Of a stretch of 58,814 bases of DNA, positions 23,639-32,367 are shown piece by piece. The stretch is from Gammaproteobacteria bacterium (GTDB lineage: Bacteria > Pseudomonadota > Gammaproteobacteria > Steroidobacterales > Rariloculaceae). Made by a program: the position numbers and the translations under genes. How positions within the stretch are numbered: the stretch's first letter is position 1; every line of letters begins with the position of its first letter. The notes below the pieces were generated by a model, which saw only the letters and a list, made by a program, of their open reading frames with translations, ran no database searches and had not been told where the DNA came from. Location: NCBI GenBank assembly GCA_003155415.1, contig PMCP01000020.1:1900-60713 (forward strand), read 5' to 3'.

Positions 23639-24529
23639 TTACTTCTCGCCGCCCTGGGCGACGGTGCGGCGGGCCTCGAGCAGCGAACGCCGCATATCGA
23701 TGGCGATCGTGGCGTCCGGCGCGACCTTCGAATCCTTGTCGAGCTCTTCAACGACGCGCACGTCCGTATCGCTCAACGTCGGCAGATTGACCGAGGTCGT
23801 GGCCGTGCCACTCTCGCCTCGCAGCAGCTGGTACTTGCGCTTCCAAGCGTCGGAGTTACGGCGCAGCTCGGCGATCGTGGCCGCGTGCTTGTTCGTCGAT
23901 GCCTCGAGCTGCTCGATGATTTCCTGTTTCTGATCCAAGGTGGTTCGCAACGCGGCAACGCGCTCTTGGTCGGCGCGCAGGCTCTTGATCAGCGTCTTGC
24001 GAGCTTCCAGCTCCGCACGCAGTGATTCGATCTCGGCCAACTCCTCGGCGTGCTGGCCTGCGGCCTCGCGCAGCGCGTCGGCCTCCATCGTGGAGTTAGC
24101 GGCCTGTTGCTCGGCGCGCTTCAATTGTGCGCGCAGCTCATCGAGCTCGCGATCCTTGGCCTTGGTGTCTGTCTTGGCGCGGTCGACGTTCTCCACGTCG
24201 CGCCGCAGCGCGCGCACGAGATCCTTCTTGCTCTCGAGCTCCGACGCTACGCGCTCGATCTCGAGATCGCGGGCGCGAACCTCTTCGCGCAACTTCGAGC
24301 TTTCCTCGGCGTCACCGCGGAGCGCTTCGATCAGCGTTTGTTGACCGTCCAGGCGTTGCTTCAGGGAATCGAGCTCTTGGTGCCGCCCGGCAGCTCCTTC
24401 TTCGAGCTCTGCCACGCGCGCGCGTTTGGACTCCAGCTCTTCGAGCACCGTCGAAAGCTCGGAGCCCCAATCGGCTAACAAGCCTGTCAGTCGCTCACGC
24501 ACGTCCTGAATTGAGTTTTCGTCCGCCAT
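23639..24529 (-). CDS. Coiled-coil protein with tandem 38-residue repeats
   Basis: The 296-residue protein is almost entirely coiled coil. Residues 60-211 divide exactly into four back-to-back 38-residue units, which begin LDGQQTLIEALRGD, LESKKDLVRALRRD, LKRAEQQAANSTME and LEARKTLIKSLRAD. They end EIERVASE, ELDELRAQ, EIESLRAE and IIEQLEAS. Residues 22-59 look like a degenerate fifth unit. The C-terminus has the motif WKRKYQLLRGE and a Thr/Ser-rich tail. No signal peptide or membrane segment is present. It precedes the Kor genes on the same strand but ends convergently with the GT87-like gene (7-base gap). Function unknown; a cytoplasmic scaffold is plausible. Confidence 0.75.
   Translation of the reverse strand: MADENSIQDVRERLTGLLADWGSELSTVLEELESKRARVAELEEGAAGRHQELDSLKQRLDGQQTLIEALRGDAEESSKLREEVRARDLEIERVASELESKKDLVRALRRDVENVDRAKTDTKAKDRELDELRAQLKRAEQQAANSTMEADALREAAGQHAEELAEIESLRAELEARKTLIKSLRADQERVAALRTTLDQKQEIIEQLEASTNKHAATIAELRRNSDAWKRKYQLLRGESGTATTSVNLPTLSDTDVRVVEELDKDSKVAPDATIAIDMRRSLLEARRTVAQGGEK
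23897..24352 (-). repeat. Four tandem 114-base coding repeats
   Basis: This segment encodes residues 60-211 of the coiled-coil protein as four contiguous units of 114 bases. The protein repeats are divergent (units 1, 2 and 4 share the xTLI/V-x-x-LR-x-D opening; unit 3 is the most eroded), so the duplication is old and not a recent slippage product. Confidence 0.6.
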
Positions 24530-24661
24530 TGGCCCGCACCCCTACGGTTAGCGGACTTAACGTGCCGGTTTTACCTGTGAATTACGGTGATTTACGTCAC
24601 AACTGCGGCGGTGTTGGCGCTGGGCGCCCGGTCGGGCGCACGCGAACAGCCGAGCGCGGCG

Positions 24662-25717
24662 CTAACGGTAGCGTTTCTGCAGCGCCGCGAGCGATTCCGG
24701 CCCGGGGCAGAGCTGCTCGTATGGGACCTGGTTCAGCGGCGTTTCAATCGTGGAATTCGCGCCATGCAGATCGGGCTGGGACTCGTCTATATATAGCAGG
24801 CCGGTCACGATCTCGCCGGCACGATGGCGCGTGCGCAGGTATTCGATGGCCTCGCCGCGATTGCCGATGTCGTAGTCGTTGGCCAACTTGCGCAGCAGCA
24901 GGCGGCTGCCGTCGTGCAACTCCACGGGCAGCACGTCGCCCTCATCGTACGCCGCCATGATTTCTTCCTCCGGCGGCACGAAGTCCGTATGAATCGCTCG
25001 CAAGTTGAACTCACGCGCGTGCTCATAGCTCTTCGTCGAGCCCTCGTGGTCGTTGAATGTCACACACGGCGACACGACATCGAGCAGCGCAAAGCCCCGG
25101 TGGCTGATGCCCGCCTTGATCAGCGGCACTAGCTGTTCCTTGTCGCCGGAAAAGCTGCGGGCGACGAACGTTCCGCCGAGCGCGAGCGCCATCTGCACGG
25201 GGTCGATCGGCGGCTGACGGTTCTCTTCGCCACGTTTGTTTTTCGCGCCAAGATCAGCGGACGCGGAGAACTGCCCCTTCGTGAGCCCATACACCCCGTT
25301 GTTCTCGATGATGTACAGCATGTCGAGATTACGGCGCAGCGCATGCATGAACTGGCCTAGCCCAATCGATAGGGAGTCGCCATCGCCGGAGACGCCGAGC
25401 AGGTACAAGTCGCGATTCGCCGCACTGGCGCCGGTGGCGATCGACGGCATTCGGCCGTGCACCGAGTTAAAGCCGTGCGAGGCGCTCAAGAAATAGGCTG
25501 GCGTCTTCGACGAGCAACCGATACCGCTCATTTTTGCCACGCCGTGCGGCGGAACGCCGAGTTCGAAACACGCTTGCACAATCGAAGCCGTAATCGAATC
25601 GTGTCCGCAGCCTGCGCACAGCGTCGACATGCCGCCTTCGTAGTCGCGCACGGTGAGGCCGAGCACGTTACGCGCGAGCCCCGAGTGGACGATCTTCGGT
25701 TTCGCAATCGACGTCAT
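24662..25717 (-). CDS. korB: 2-oxoacid:ferredoxin oxidoreductase, beta subunit
   Basis: The 351-residue protein carries the thiamine-diphosphate-binding motif GDGDSLSIGLGQFMHALRRN ending in IIENNGVYGLTKGQ, and the N-terminal cysteine motif CAGCGHDS for one 4Fe-4S cluster. With the alpha/gamma subunit it would convert 2-oxoglutarate (or another 2-oxoacid) plus CoA to the acyl-CoA while reducing ferredoxin. ATG 25715-25717 overlaps the korA stop as ATGA; the longer open frame is antisense-like low-complexity sequence. It is the last gene of the three-gene operon. The KorB label is by similarity to 2-oxoglutarate types and could be another 2-oxoacid. Confidence 0.9.
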   Translation of the reverse strand: MTSIAKPKIVHSGLARNVLGLTVRDYEGGMSTLCAGCGHDSITASIVQACFELGVPPHGVAKMSGIGCSSKTPAYFLSASHGFNSVHGRMPSIATGASAANRDLYLLGVSGDGDSLSIGLGQFMHALRRNLDMLYIIENNGVYGLTKGQFSASADLGAKNKRGEENRQPPIDPVQMALALGGTFVARSFSGDKEQLVPLIKAGISHRGFALLDVVSPCVTFNDHEGSTKSYEHAREFNLRAIHTDFVPPEEEIMAAYDEGDVLPVELHDGSRLLLRKLANDYDIGNRGEAIEYLRTRHRAGEIVTGLLYIDESQPDLHGANSTIETPLNQVPYEQLCPGPESLAALQKRYR

Positions 25718-27534
25718 GCGGCTACTCCTGCGGCCGCAGCCTGCCCGAGCGCTTCGAGGATGCAGCGGCAGTCCATCGGCAAACCGCCGTAGTGCAGGAT
25801 CGACGTCATGCGCGAGGACGGATATTGCGTCTCCGCCATGAGCAGCGTCTTCAGCTGCGCGTCGCGATTCTGCTCCACGACGAACACGCGCTCGTGCTGC
25901 TCGAGGAACTGCGTGACCTTCTTGCCGAAGGGAAACGCGCGGACGCGGCAATAGTCCGCGTACACGCCCTGCTTCGCGAGGAGGTCGAGCGCTTCGTCTA
26001 TCGCAGAGTCGCTGCTGCCGACGGCCACGATGCCCCACTTCGTGGGCTGGCGCGAGCGCCGAATCTCAGGTTGCGGCACGAGCGTCGCCGCCGTCCGCCA
26101 CTTCTTGGCAAGCCGGTCCAGCACCTGTTGGTACTCGGCCGAGTCCTCGGTATAGCCGCCGTACTGGTTGTGCCCCGATCCGCGCAGGAAATACGAGCCG
26201 CGCGGGTGCACGCCCGGCAGCGTGCGATACGGGATGCCGTCGCCATCGACATCGGTATAGCGGTGGAACGTCTTCGCCGCTTCGAGCTCTGCGGCCGACA
26301 GCACTTTGCCGCGGTCCGGTCGATAGGTGGCGTCCCAGGTCAGCTCTTTGCACATCCAGTCGTTCATGCCGATGTCGAGATCCGACATCACGATGACCGG
26401 CGTCTGCAGCCGCTCGGCGAGATCGAAGGCCGTTACCGCGAGCTCGAAGCACTCGCGCGGATCGCGTGGGAATAGCAGCACGTGCTTCGTGTCGCCGTGA
26501 GACGCATAGGCCGCCGCCAGCAAGTCACCCTGTTGAGTTCGCGTGGGCATGCCCGTCGAAGGCCCCACGCGTTGCACATCGAACAGCACGGCCGGTAACT
26601 CGGTGAAATAGGCGAACCCCAAGAACTCCGTCATCAACGAGAGGCCGGGCCCGCTCGTCGGGGTGAATGAACGCGCACCGTTCCACGAGGCGCCGAGCAC
26701 GATGCCAATGGCCGCAAGCTCGTCCTCTGCCTGGACGATGCAGTAACGCCGCTCGCCGGTTTTTGGATCTTTGCGGTAACGCTCGCAGAACGCCTTGAAC
26801 GCATCCATGATCGAAGTGGACGGCGTGATGGGATACCACGCGCCAACCGTGGCGCCGGCATAAACGCAGCCGAGCGCCGCGGCCGTATTGCCATCGATCA
26901 TGATGTGCCCGGCCGTCTTGTTCAGCGTCTTGACGCGCAGCGGCAGCGGGCACTCGAAGTTGGCACGCGCGTAGTCGTAGCCGAGATCGAGAGCCTTCGT
27001 GTTCGACTCGAGAAGCGCGGGTTTCTTCGCGAACGTCTCCTCGACGAGCTTAGCGATGACTGCTCGGTCGAGATCGAGCAATGCCGCGAGCGCGCCGACG
27101 TACGCCATGTTCTTCATCAGCACGCGCGTGCGAACGTTCGCAAATTGCTCGTTGCACATGCGCGCGAGCGGCACGCCGATGATCGTAATGTCGGGCCGCG
27201 CCAGCAGCCGGTCGCGCGGCCAAGTCGAGTCGTAGATCAGAACTCCGCCGGGCGCCACTTCTTGCAGATCGCGCGTATACGTCTGCGCGTTCATTGCAAT
27301 CATGATGTCGACTGAGCCGGAGCGTGCAAGATAGCCGTCTTTGCTGATTCGGATCTCGTACCAGGTGGGCAACCCCTGAATGTTCGACGGGAAGAAATTC
27401 TTGCCCGTGACCGGGATGCCCATGCGGAAGACAGTCTTCATGATCAGCGCGTTGGCACTGGCCGAGCCGGTGCCATTCACGTTGGCGATCTTCAGGACGA
27501 AGTCGTTTACCCGGCTTTTCTGCTGTTTTGCCAC
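25714..27534 (-). CDS. korA: 2-oxoacid:ferredoxin oxidoreductase, fused gamma-alpha subunit
   Basis: The 606-residue protein joins the gamma domain (about 1-190; NDFVLKIANVNGTGSASANA and TGKNFFPSNIQGLPTWYEIR) to the alpha pyrimidine-binding domain (GAWYPITPSTSIMDAF, then QAEDELAAIGIVLGASWNGA and TSGPGLSLMTEF). The C-terminal domain has VAVGSSDSAIDEALDLLAKQ. The start is GTG 27532-27534 with a GGCGAGG site, so it overlaps the end of the upstream GltD-like gene by 28 bases. Together with KorB it forms the CoA-acylating, ferredoxin-reducing enzyme. The fused gamma-alpha form is common in aerobic Proteobacteria and Actinobacteria. Confidence 0.9.
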   Translation of the reverse strand: MAKQQKSRVNDFVLKIANVNGTGSASANALIMKTVFRMGIPVTGKNFFPSNIQGLPTWYEIRISKDGYLARSGSVDIMIAMNAQTYTRDLQEVAPGGVLIYDSTWPRDRLLARPDITIIGVPLARMCNEQFANVRTRVLMKNMAYVGALAALLDLDRAVIAKLVEETFAKKPALLESNTKALDLGYDYARANFECPLPLRVKTLNKTAGHIMIDGNTAAALGCVYAGATVGAWYPITPSTSIMDAFKAFCERYRKDPKTGERRYCIVQAEDELAAIGIVLGASWNGARSFTPTSGPGLSLMTEFLGFAYFTELPAVLFDVQRVGPSTGMPTRTQQGDLLAAAYASHGDTKHVLLFPRDPRECFELAVTAFDLAERLQTPVIVMSDLDIGMNDWMCKELTWDATYRPDRGKVLSAAELEAAKTFHRYTDVDGDGIPYRTLPGVHPRGSYFLRGSGHNQYGGYTEDSAEYQQVLDRLAKKWRTAATLVPQPEIRRSRQPTKWGIVAVGSSDSAIDEALDLLAKQGVYADYCRVRAFPFGKKVTQFLEQHERVFVVEQNRDAQLKTLLMAETQYPSSRMTSILHYGGLPMDCRCILEALGQAAAAGVAA

Positions 27535-29321
27535 TGTGCCTCGCCGGCCCGCGATTCCTCGGCCGCGTAAGGGATTTTTACCGTCGATTTCTGCATGTCC
27601 CACGCACCCGTGGGGCACCGCTCGGCGCACAGCCCGCAGTGCACGCAAATGTTTTCATCCTTCAGCATCACACGCCCCGTTTGGGGCAACGGCTCGGACA
27701 CGTACAGCGGCTGTGTGGGATTTTGTCGCGGCGTCTTGAGCCTCTCGTCGATCTCCGTCGCGTCCCCGTTCGGTGCGATAGTGAGGCAGTCGACGGGACA
27801 GATGTCGATACACGCGTCGCACTCGATGCAGAGCTTCGGCGTGAACGCCGTCTGGATGTCGCAGTTGAGACAACGTTCGACCTCAGTTGCGATCTGCTCG
27901 ACGCTGAAGCCGAGCTCGACCTCGATGTTCAGCTTCTTGAAGCGCTTGGTGAGCTCGACGTGCGGCATGATGCGTCGCTCGGCGGGCTCATATCCGTTGC
28001 TGTAGCTCCACTCGTGAATGCCCATTTTGGCCGTCGTGAGATTCACACCTCGCGGCAGGCGCTCCGTGGTGGCCATGCCCTGACAATGCTTGTGGATCGA
28101 GATGGCCGCCTCGTGGCCGTGCTTCACGGCCCAGATGATGTTCTTCGGACCGAACGCGGCATCGCCGCCGAAGAACACGCCCGGGCGCGTGGACTGGAAC
28201 GTGACCGTGTCGATCACCGGCACCTCGTGGCGATCGAAACCGATGCCCAAATCACGCTCGATCCACGGGAATGCGTTCTCCTGCCCGATCGCGAGCACAA
28301 CGTCGTCGCACGGCAGAAACACGTCGCGCAGTACCTTTTGGCCGACGATATCGTCGCCCTGAAATTCGTATTCGAGCTCCTCGAACTGCATGCCAACGAG
28401 CTTGCCGTTTTCCATGACGAACGCTTTCGGCGAGTAGTTGACGACGATTTCCACGCGTTCTTCTTCCGCGTCCTCGAGCTCCCACTCCGAAGCCTTGAAG
28501 AACCGCCGCGGCTTGCGGGCGATGACTTTGACGTCCTTGGCACCGAGCCGCAGCGAGCTGCGGCAGCAATCCATCGCCGTGTTGCCGACGCCGATGATCA
28601 GCACGCGCGCGCCGACGGATTTCGTATGGCCGAACGCGATCGAGCCGAGCCAATCGATGCCGATATGGATGCGGTCGCTCGCGTCGCGCCCGGGCAAACG
28701 CAGATCCTTGCCTTTCGGGGCGCCGCTGCCGACAAACACGGCGTCGAAACCGTCGTCGAGCAGTGCTTTCAGGCTTTGTACCGGCGAGGAATAGCGCACG
28801 TCGACACCGAGCCGCGTGATGTAGCCGATCTCGTCGTCGAGCACCGAAGTGGGCAACCGAAACGCCGGAATGTTCGTGCGCATGAGGCCGCCCGGACGAT
28901 CGAGCGCCTCGAAAACCACGCACTCGTACCCGAGCGGCGCGAGATCGTTGGCCACGGTCAGCGAAGCGCAGCCGGCCCCGACGAGCGCGACACGTTTCCC
29001 GTTGCGCACCTCAGGCGCCCGCGGCAGGCGGTCTTCGATGTCGCCGCGATTGTCGGCGGCCACGCGCTTCAAACGGCAGATGGCGACGGGCTCGGCCTCC
29101 ACGCGTCCGCGCCGACATGCCGGCTCGCACGGGCGGTCGCATACTCGGCCCAGGATGCCGGGGAATACGTTCGACTCGCGATTCAGCAGGTACGCGTCGG
29201 CGAAGCGGCCCTGGGCGATGAGGCGAATGTACTGGGGTACGTCGGTATTCGCGGGGCACGCCCACTGACAGTCGACGACGCGGTGAAAATACTCCGTGCC
29301 CGCTGTATCCGTGGGTTCCAT
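27507..29321 (-). CDS. GltD-like FAD oxidoreductase with two ferredoxin clusters
   Basis: The 604-residue protein has a GltD-type N-terminal Fe-S domain (CQWACPANTDVP, then VCDRPCEPACRRG), an FAD site (GKRVALVGAGCASLTVANDL), an NAD(P) site (ARVLIIGVGNTAMDCC) and GVFFGGDAAFGPKNIIWAVK. The C-terminus adds two 4Fe-4S motifs, CIECDACIDICPVDC and CVHCGLCAERCPTG. It should pass electrons between NAD(P)H and ferredoxin-like clusters. As the first gene before korA and korB, it probably couples the 2-oxoacid oxidoreductase to NADP+ reduction or the reverse. It is not a glutamate synthase subunit: no large subunit is near. Confidence 0.88.
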   Translation of the reverse strand: MEPTDTAGTEYFHRVVDCQWACPANTDVPQYIRLIAQGRFADAYLLNRESNVFPGILGRVCDRPCEPACRRGRVEAEPVAICRLKRVAADNRGDIEDRLPRAPEVRNGKRVALVGAGCASLTVANDLAPLGYECVVFEALDRPGGLMRTNIPAFRLPTSVLDDEIGYITRLGVDVRYSSPVQSLKALLDDGFDAVFVGSGAPKGKDLRLPGRDASDRIHIGIDWLGSIAFGHTKSVGARVLIIGVGNTAMDCCRSSLRLGAKDVKVIARKPRRFFKASEWELEDAEEERVEIVVNYSPKAFVMENGKLVGMQFEELEYEFQGDDIVGQKVLRDVFLPCDDVVLAIGQENAFPWIERDLGIGFDRHEVPVIDTVTFQSTRPGVFFGGDAAFGPKNIIWAVKHGHEAAISIHKHCQGMATTERLPRGVNLTTAKMGIHEWSYSNGYEPAERRIMPHVELTKRFKKLNIEVELGFSVEQIATEVERCLNCDIQTAFTPKLCIECDACIDICPVDCLTIAPNGDATEIDERLKTPRQNPTQPLYVSEPLPQTGRVMLKDENICVHCGLCAERCPTGAWDMQKSTVKIPYAAEESRAGEAQWQNSRKAG

Positions 29322-29464
29322 CAGTCGGCGCCCGATCGCAACCGGTTCGAGTAGGCTTGGATCGAGGGGGCTAACAGCGCTGAGCGCGCGGTTCTGAGGT
29401 CGTGCGGGCCGGAGACAAGAGCGGACGCGGAACTCGCGAAGTCATGTCGATCACCCTGTGTTGT

Positions 29465-29476
29465 CCAGCCATTATA
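29465..29476 (-). promoter_or_regulatory. Candidate -10 element for the GltD-like/kor operon
   Basis: On the minus strand TATAAT (29471-29476) is a perfect -10 hexamer, but no good -35 box lies 16-18 bases upstream. A start near 29464 would give a leader of about 140 bases before the ATG at 29321. A 24-codon frame with an AGGGTG site (29371-29445) sits in that leader but has no other support. I see nothing else in the 288-base gap. Confidence 0.4.
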
Positions 29477-29609
29477 GACACAGCGCCGACACCGCGACAC
29501 ACGCGTTGCGTGAACGTTTGCCGCGAATGTCCGGACTAACGATAGCCGCACGCTCAGGGTTCGCGGCATAGGTCAACTACGCTGCGGCGCGGCAATTTTT
29601 GGGGCTAGA

Positions 29610-30956
29610 ATGCGGCCAATGACGTCGTTCCCGGCCACCGGTCGAAAGCGAAGCCGACTGCGGCACCGGTGGCTGCTCGGCTGCGCGGCTTGCATGCTCG
29701 GCGCGAGCGCCGCCTGGTCGCAGGCCGAGACGGCAGCCGGTGCGGGCAACGCTGGTTCGCAGCCCACGACTACGGCGCCAGCCGTCGATACGGCTTCGTA
29801 CCAGCAACGCATCGACAGCACCATAGAGCAGTACGGCAAGAACAGCCTGCCGACGGCAGAGGCGTACTCCGACCTCGCTGACGCGCAACGACACGCGGGG
29901 CAGCACGAGCAGGCAACACAAAACTACGTCGCGGCTGTCGAGATTTACCGAGCCCTCGACGGACCCTTCACTCCGCTCGCAATCCCGCTTCTACTGAACC
30001 TCGGCGACAACTATCGCGAGGCCCACGACAACCTGAACGCAGTCACGGCGTACACCGAAGCACGCACCGTGAATCGCCGCATTTACGGGTTGTTGAACGA
30101 AGCGCAGCTGCCGATGATCGACAAGCTGTCGGCGACGCTCCTCGATCTGAACCGGCCGGTAGAGGCCGAGGCCCAGCAGGTCGAGGCGCTGCGGCTGGCC
30201 GAGCGAACCTGGCCGCCTGAGTCGGACCAGGGCCTTGCCGCCATCTACAAATACGCCGCCTGGCTGCGCGAGCGCGGACTGTTCCAATTCGAACGCGATC
30301 AATACGACCGCGCGCGCCGCATCATCGAGGAGCACTACGGCAAGAAAAACGTGCGGCTCGTGACGCCGCTGCTCGGCGTCGGCAACAGCTTTCGCAACCA
30401 GCGCACTCCCGACGGTCAGGGCATCGGCGCATTGCAGGAGGCGCTCGAGATCCTCGTAGCACAGCCCACCAAGGACCCGCTCGCTGTGGCCACGGCGCTG
30501 CGCGACGTGGGCGATTGGCAGGTGGCCTTCGACCGGGTCGGATATTCGGGCGCCGACTATCGCCGCGCCTGGCAGCTGTTGGACGAAGTGCCATCCGGCG
30601 ATCGGCTGCGCCGCGAATGGTTTACCGGCCCGGTGTTCGTGCTCCGCGAGCCGATCGTCATGCGGGGCCTGAGCGAGGATCCGAATGCGCCGAGCGGACA
30701 GGTGCTCGTCCGCTTCGACCTCGACCGCAACGGCATCACGAGCAATGTGGCGATCGTCGAGTCGGAGCCGGCAGGCCTCATGGACGAAACCGTGTTGCGG
30801 CAGGTCAAACGCTCGAGATTCCGTCCGCAGATCGCCGAAGGCGAGATCGTCAGCAGTAAGGGCTTGGGCCTGCGCCTGACGTTCCAATACAAGCCGATTG
30901 CAGAAGCGGGTAACGACGATGCAAAGAAAGAGAGCAAACGCTCGAAACGTAAGTAA
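29610..30956 (+). CDS. TPR protein with TonB-like C-terminal domain, copy 1
   Basis: The 448-residue protein has a signal peptide (WLLGCAACMLGASAAWSQA), a helical tetratricopeptide-like middle (AYSDLADAQRHAGQHEQATQ, YVAAVEIYRAL and further units to about 300), and a C-terminal TonB-like domain (GQVLVRFDLDRNGITSNVAI, then LMDETVLRQVKRSRFRP). It lacks the N-terminal membrane anchor of true TonB and would be periplasmic after cleavage. A homologous gene follows, overlapping its end by about 38 bases, so the two arose by duplication and are cotranscribed. Function is unknown. A role in an envelope complex is likely. Confidence 0.8.
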   Translation: MRPMTSFPATGRKRSRLRHRWLLGCAACMLGASAAWSQAETAAGAGNAGSQPTTTAPAVDTASYQQRIDSTIEQYGKNSLPTAEAYSDLADAQRHAGQHEQATQNYVAAVEIYRALDGPFTPLAIPLLLNLGDNYREAHDNLNAVTAYTEARTVNRRIYGLLNEAQLPMIDKLSATLLDLNRPVEAEAQQVEALRLAERTWPPESDQGLAAIYKYAAWLRERGLFQFERDQYDRARRIIEEHYGKKNVRLVTPLLGVGNSFRNQRTPDGQGIGALQEALEILVAQPTKDPLAVATALRDVGDWQVAFDRVGYSGADYRRAWQLLDEVPSGDRLRREWFTGPVFVLREPIVMRGLSEDPNAPSGQVLVRFDLDRNGITSNVAIVESEPAGLMDETVLRQVKRSRFRPQIAEGEIVSSKGLGLRLTFQYKPIAEAGNDDAKKESKRSKRK

Positions 30957-32319
30957 CGCAGTCATTGCACTGCTGGCCGGAGGCCTGCTCGGGGCGAACG
31001 CCCATGCCCAGCAAACGAACCCGGCGCCCACCCAGTCCGCTGCTGATGCAGCCCCAGGCGCCGACACCTCGGCCCTGCAGGGGATGCGACGCGCACGGGA
31101 CGCGCAGATCGCGGGGCGCGAATACCAGACCGCCCTGAAGGTCGCGCAGGACGTGCTCGCCGCGCAGGAGCAGTCGCCTCACGACGTGGCGTACGCCAAC
31201 GATGTCGCGGCGCTCGGCCGCATTCACGCCGAGCTCCGGGAGATCGACGCCGCGGAGGCGCGCTATCTCGAGGCAATCGGGCTGATCGCCAAGGCCGAAG
31301 GCGAGTTCACCCCCACGCTGATCGACGTTTACCGCGGACTCGGCCGCAGCTACATCCGCGGGGGCCGGTACCCCGAAGCCATCACGACGCTCGAGACGGC
31401 GCAGAACATCAGTCAACGGAATCTCGGGCTGTTCAACGTCGAGCAGTCGCCGTTGCTCGACGACATCACGACGGCCTACTTGGGCCTCGGCGACACCACC
31501 GAAGCCCAACGCAGACAGCTCGACCGGCTCGACAATGCGGTGCGCCGGTTCGGCGCCGACGATCCGCGCGTGATTCCGTTTCGTTACGTGCTGGCGAACT
31601 ACTACGAGCGCTCGCGGCTGCCCGAAAGCGCGTCCAAACAGTACGAAGAGGTGTTGAAGTCGCAGACGGCAACGCACGGCGACATCGACGCAACACTGCT
31701 CGGGCCGCTGCGCCAGATTGTGAAGATCGATCTTTTGATCACACAGGCGAGCAAGCCCCAGCACCGCGATCAGCTGGCGATGCTGGTCGACCACCTCCCT
31801 GACGCCGACGCGGTCGACCGGGGCCTGTCGCTGGCCGTGCTCGGGGACTGGGCCACCGTAGCCAACGACGCGGCCAGCGCGCGCGGTTACTACAAACAAG
31901 CCTGGGCCTCGCTCGCGCGCGAGCCGCAGTTCGATGTGACGAGCTACTTCAGCGCCCCCAGCATGATCGACTTCGTCGCTCCGTTGAATCCCGTCGATCG
32001 CAACACGCGCTCCCGGGGGTACGCGTGGACGCAGATCCAGTTCAACTTCAGCGTCTCGCCGGACGGGCTGCCGTCGAACGTGACGATCTTGGGGCTCCCC
32101 GAGGACAAGGACCCCACACCGATCCAGTCGCAATACAACCGGCGGCTACTCGAGACACACTTCAGGCCGAGGCTCGTCGCCGGCAATCCCGAGTTGACGA
32201 CGAACGTGAAGTCCACGCATTACTTCCGCTACTACCTCGAAAAAGAGAAAAAGACCCGCGGCAAAGGCAAAGGCCGGGATACGGACGCGGATGCGGGCCC
32301 GGACGACAAGAAAGGCTAG
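30919..32319 (+). CDS. TPR protein with TonB-like C-terminal domain, copy 2
   Basis: The 466-residue protein repeats the architecture of its upstream neighbour. It has a signal peptide (VIALLAGGLLGANAHAQ), TPR-like helices (YLEAIGLIAKAEGEFTPTLI, YRGLGRSYIRGGRYPEAITT) and a TonB-like end (YAWTQIQFNFSVSPDGLPSN, then LLETHFRPRL). It has diverged strongly from copy 1, so the duplication is old. A lysine- and aspartate-rich tail (KKTRGKGKGRDTDAD) follows. The ATG at 30919-30921 was preferred because it precedes the signal peptide with the AGCGGG site upstream; 30898 is an in-frame alternative. Function is unknown. Confidence 0.78.
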   Translation: MQRKRANARNVSNAVIALLAGGLLGANAHAQQTNPAPTQSAADAAPGADTSALQGMRRARDAQIAGREYQTALKVAQDVLAAQEQSPHDVAYANDVAALGRIHAELREIDAAEARYLEAIGLIAKAEGEFTPTLIDVYRGLGRSYIRGGRYPEAITTLETAQNISQRNLGLFNVEQSPLLDDITTAYLGLGDTTEAQRRQLDRLDNAVRRFGADDPRVIPFRYVLANYYERSRLPESASKQYEEVLKSQTATHGDIDATLLGPLRQIVKIDLLITQASKPQHRDQLAMLVDHLPDADAVDRGLSLAVLGDWATVANDAASARGYYKQAWASLAREPQFDVTSYFSAPSMIDFVAPLNPVDRNTRSRGYAWTQIQFNFSVSPDGLPSNVTILGLPEDKDPTPIQSQYNRRLLETHFRPRLVAGNPELTTNVKSTHYFRYYLEKEKKTRGKGKGRDTDADAGPDDKKG

Positions 32320-32367
32320 CAACGCGCCGTCACGCGCCACGCAGGCGCAGATGCGCGGTGCCCGCTG

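Noticed and set aside
25718-26038. N-terminal extension of korB
   Set aside because: Lies within korA in another frame and does not resemble the family; the ATGA overlap start is better.
27528-29354. 608-codon plus-strand frame
   Set aside because: Exactly antisense to the GltD-like oxidoreductase, whose Fe-S and nucleotide motifs are unmistakable; no recognisable features in the antisense product.
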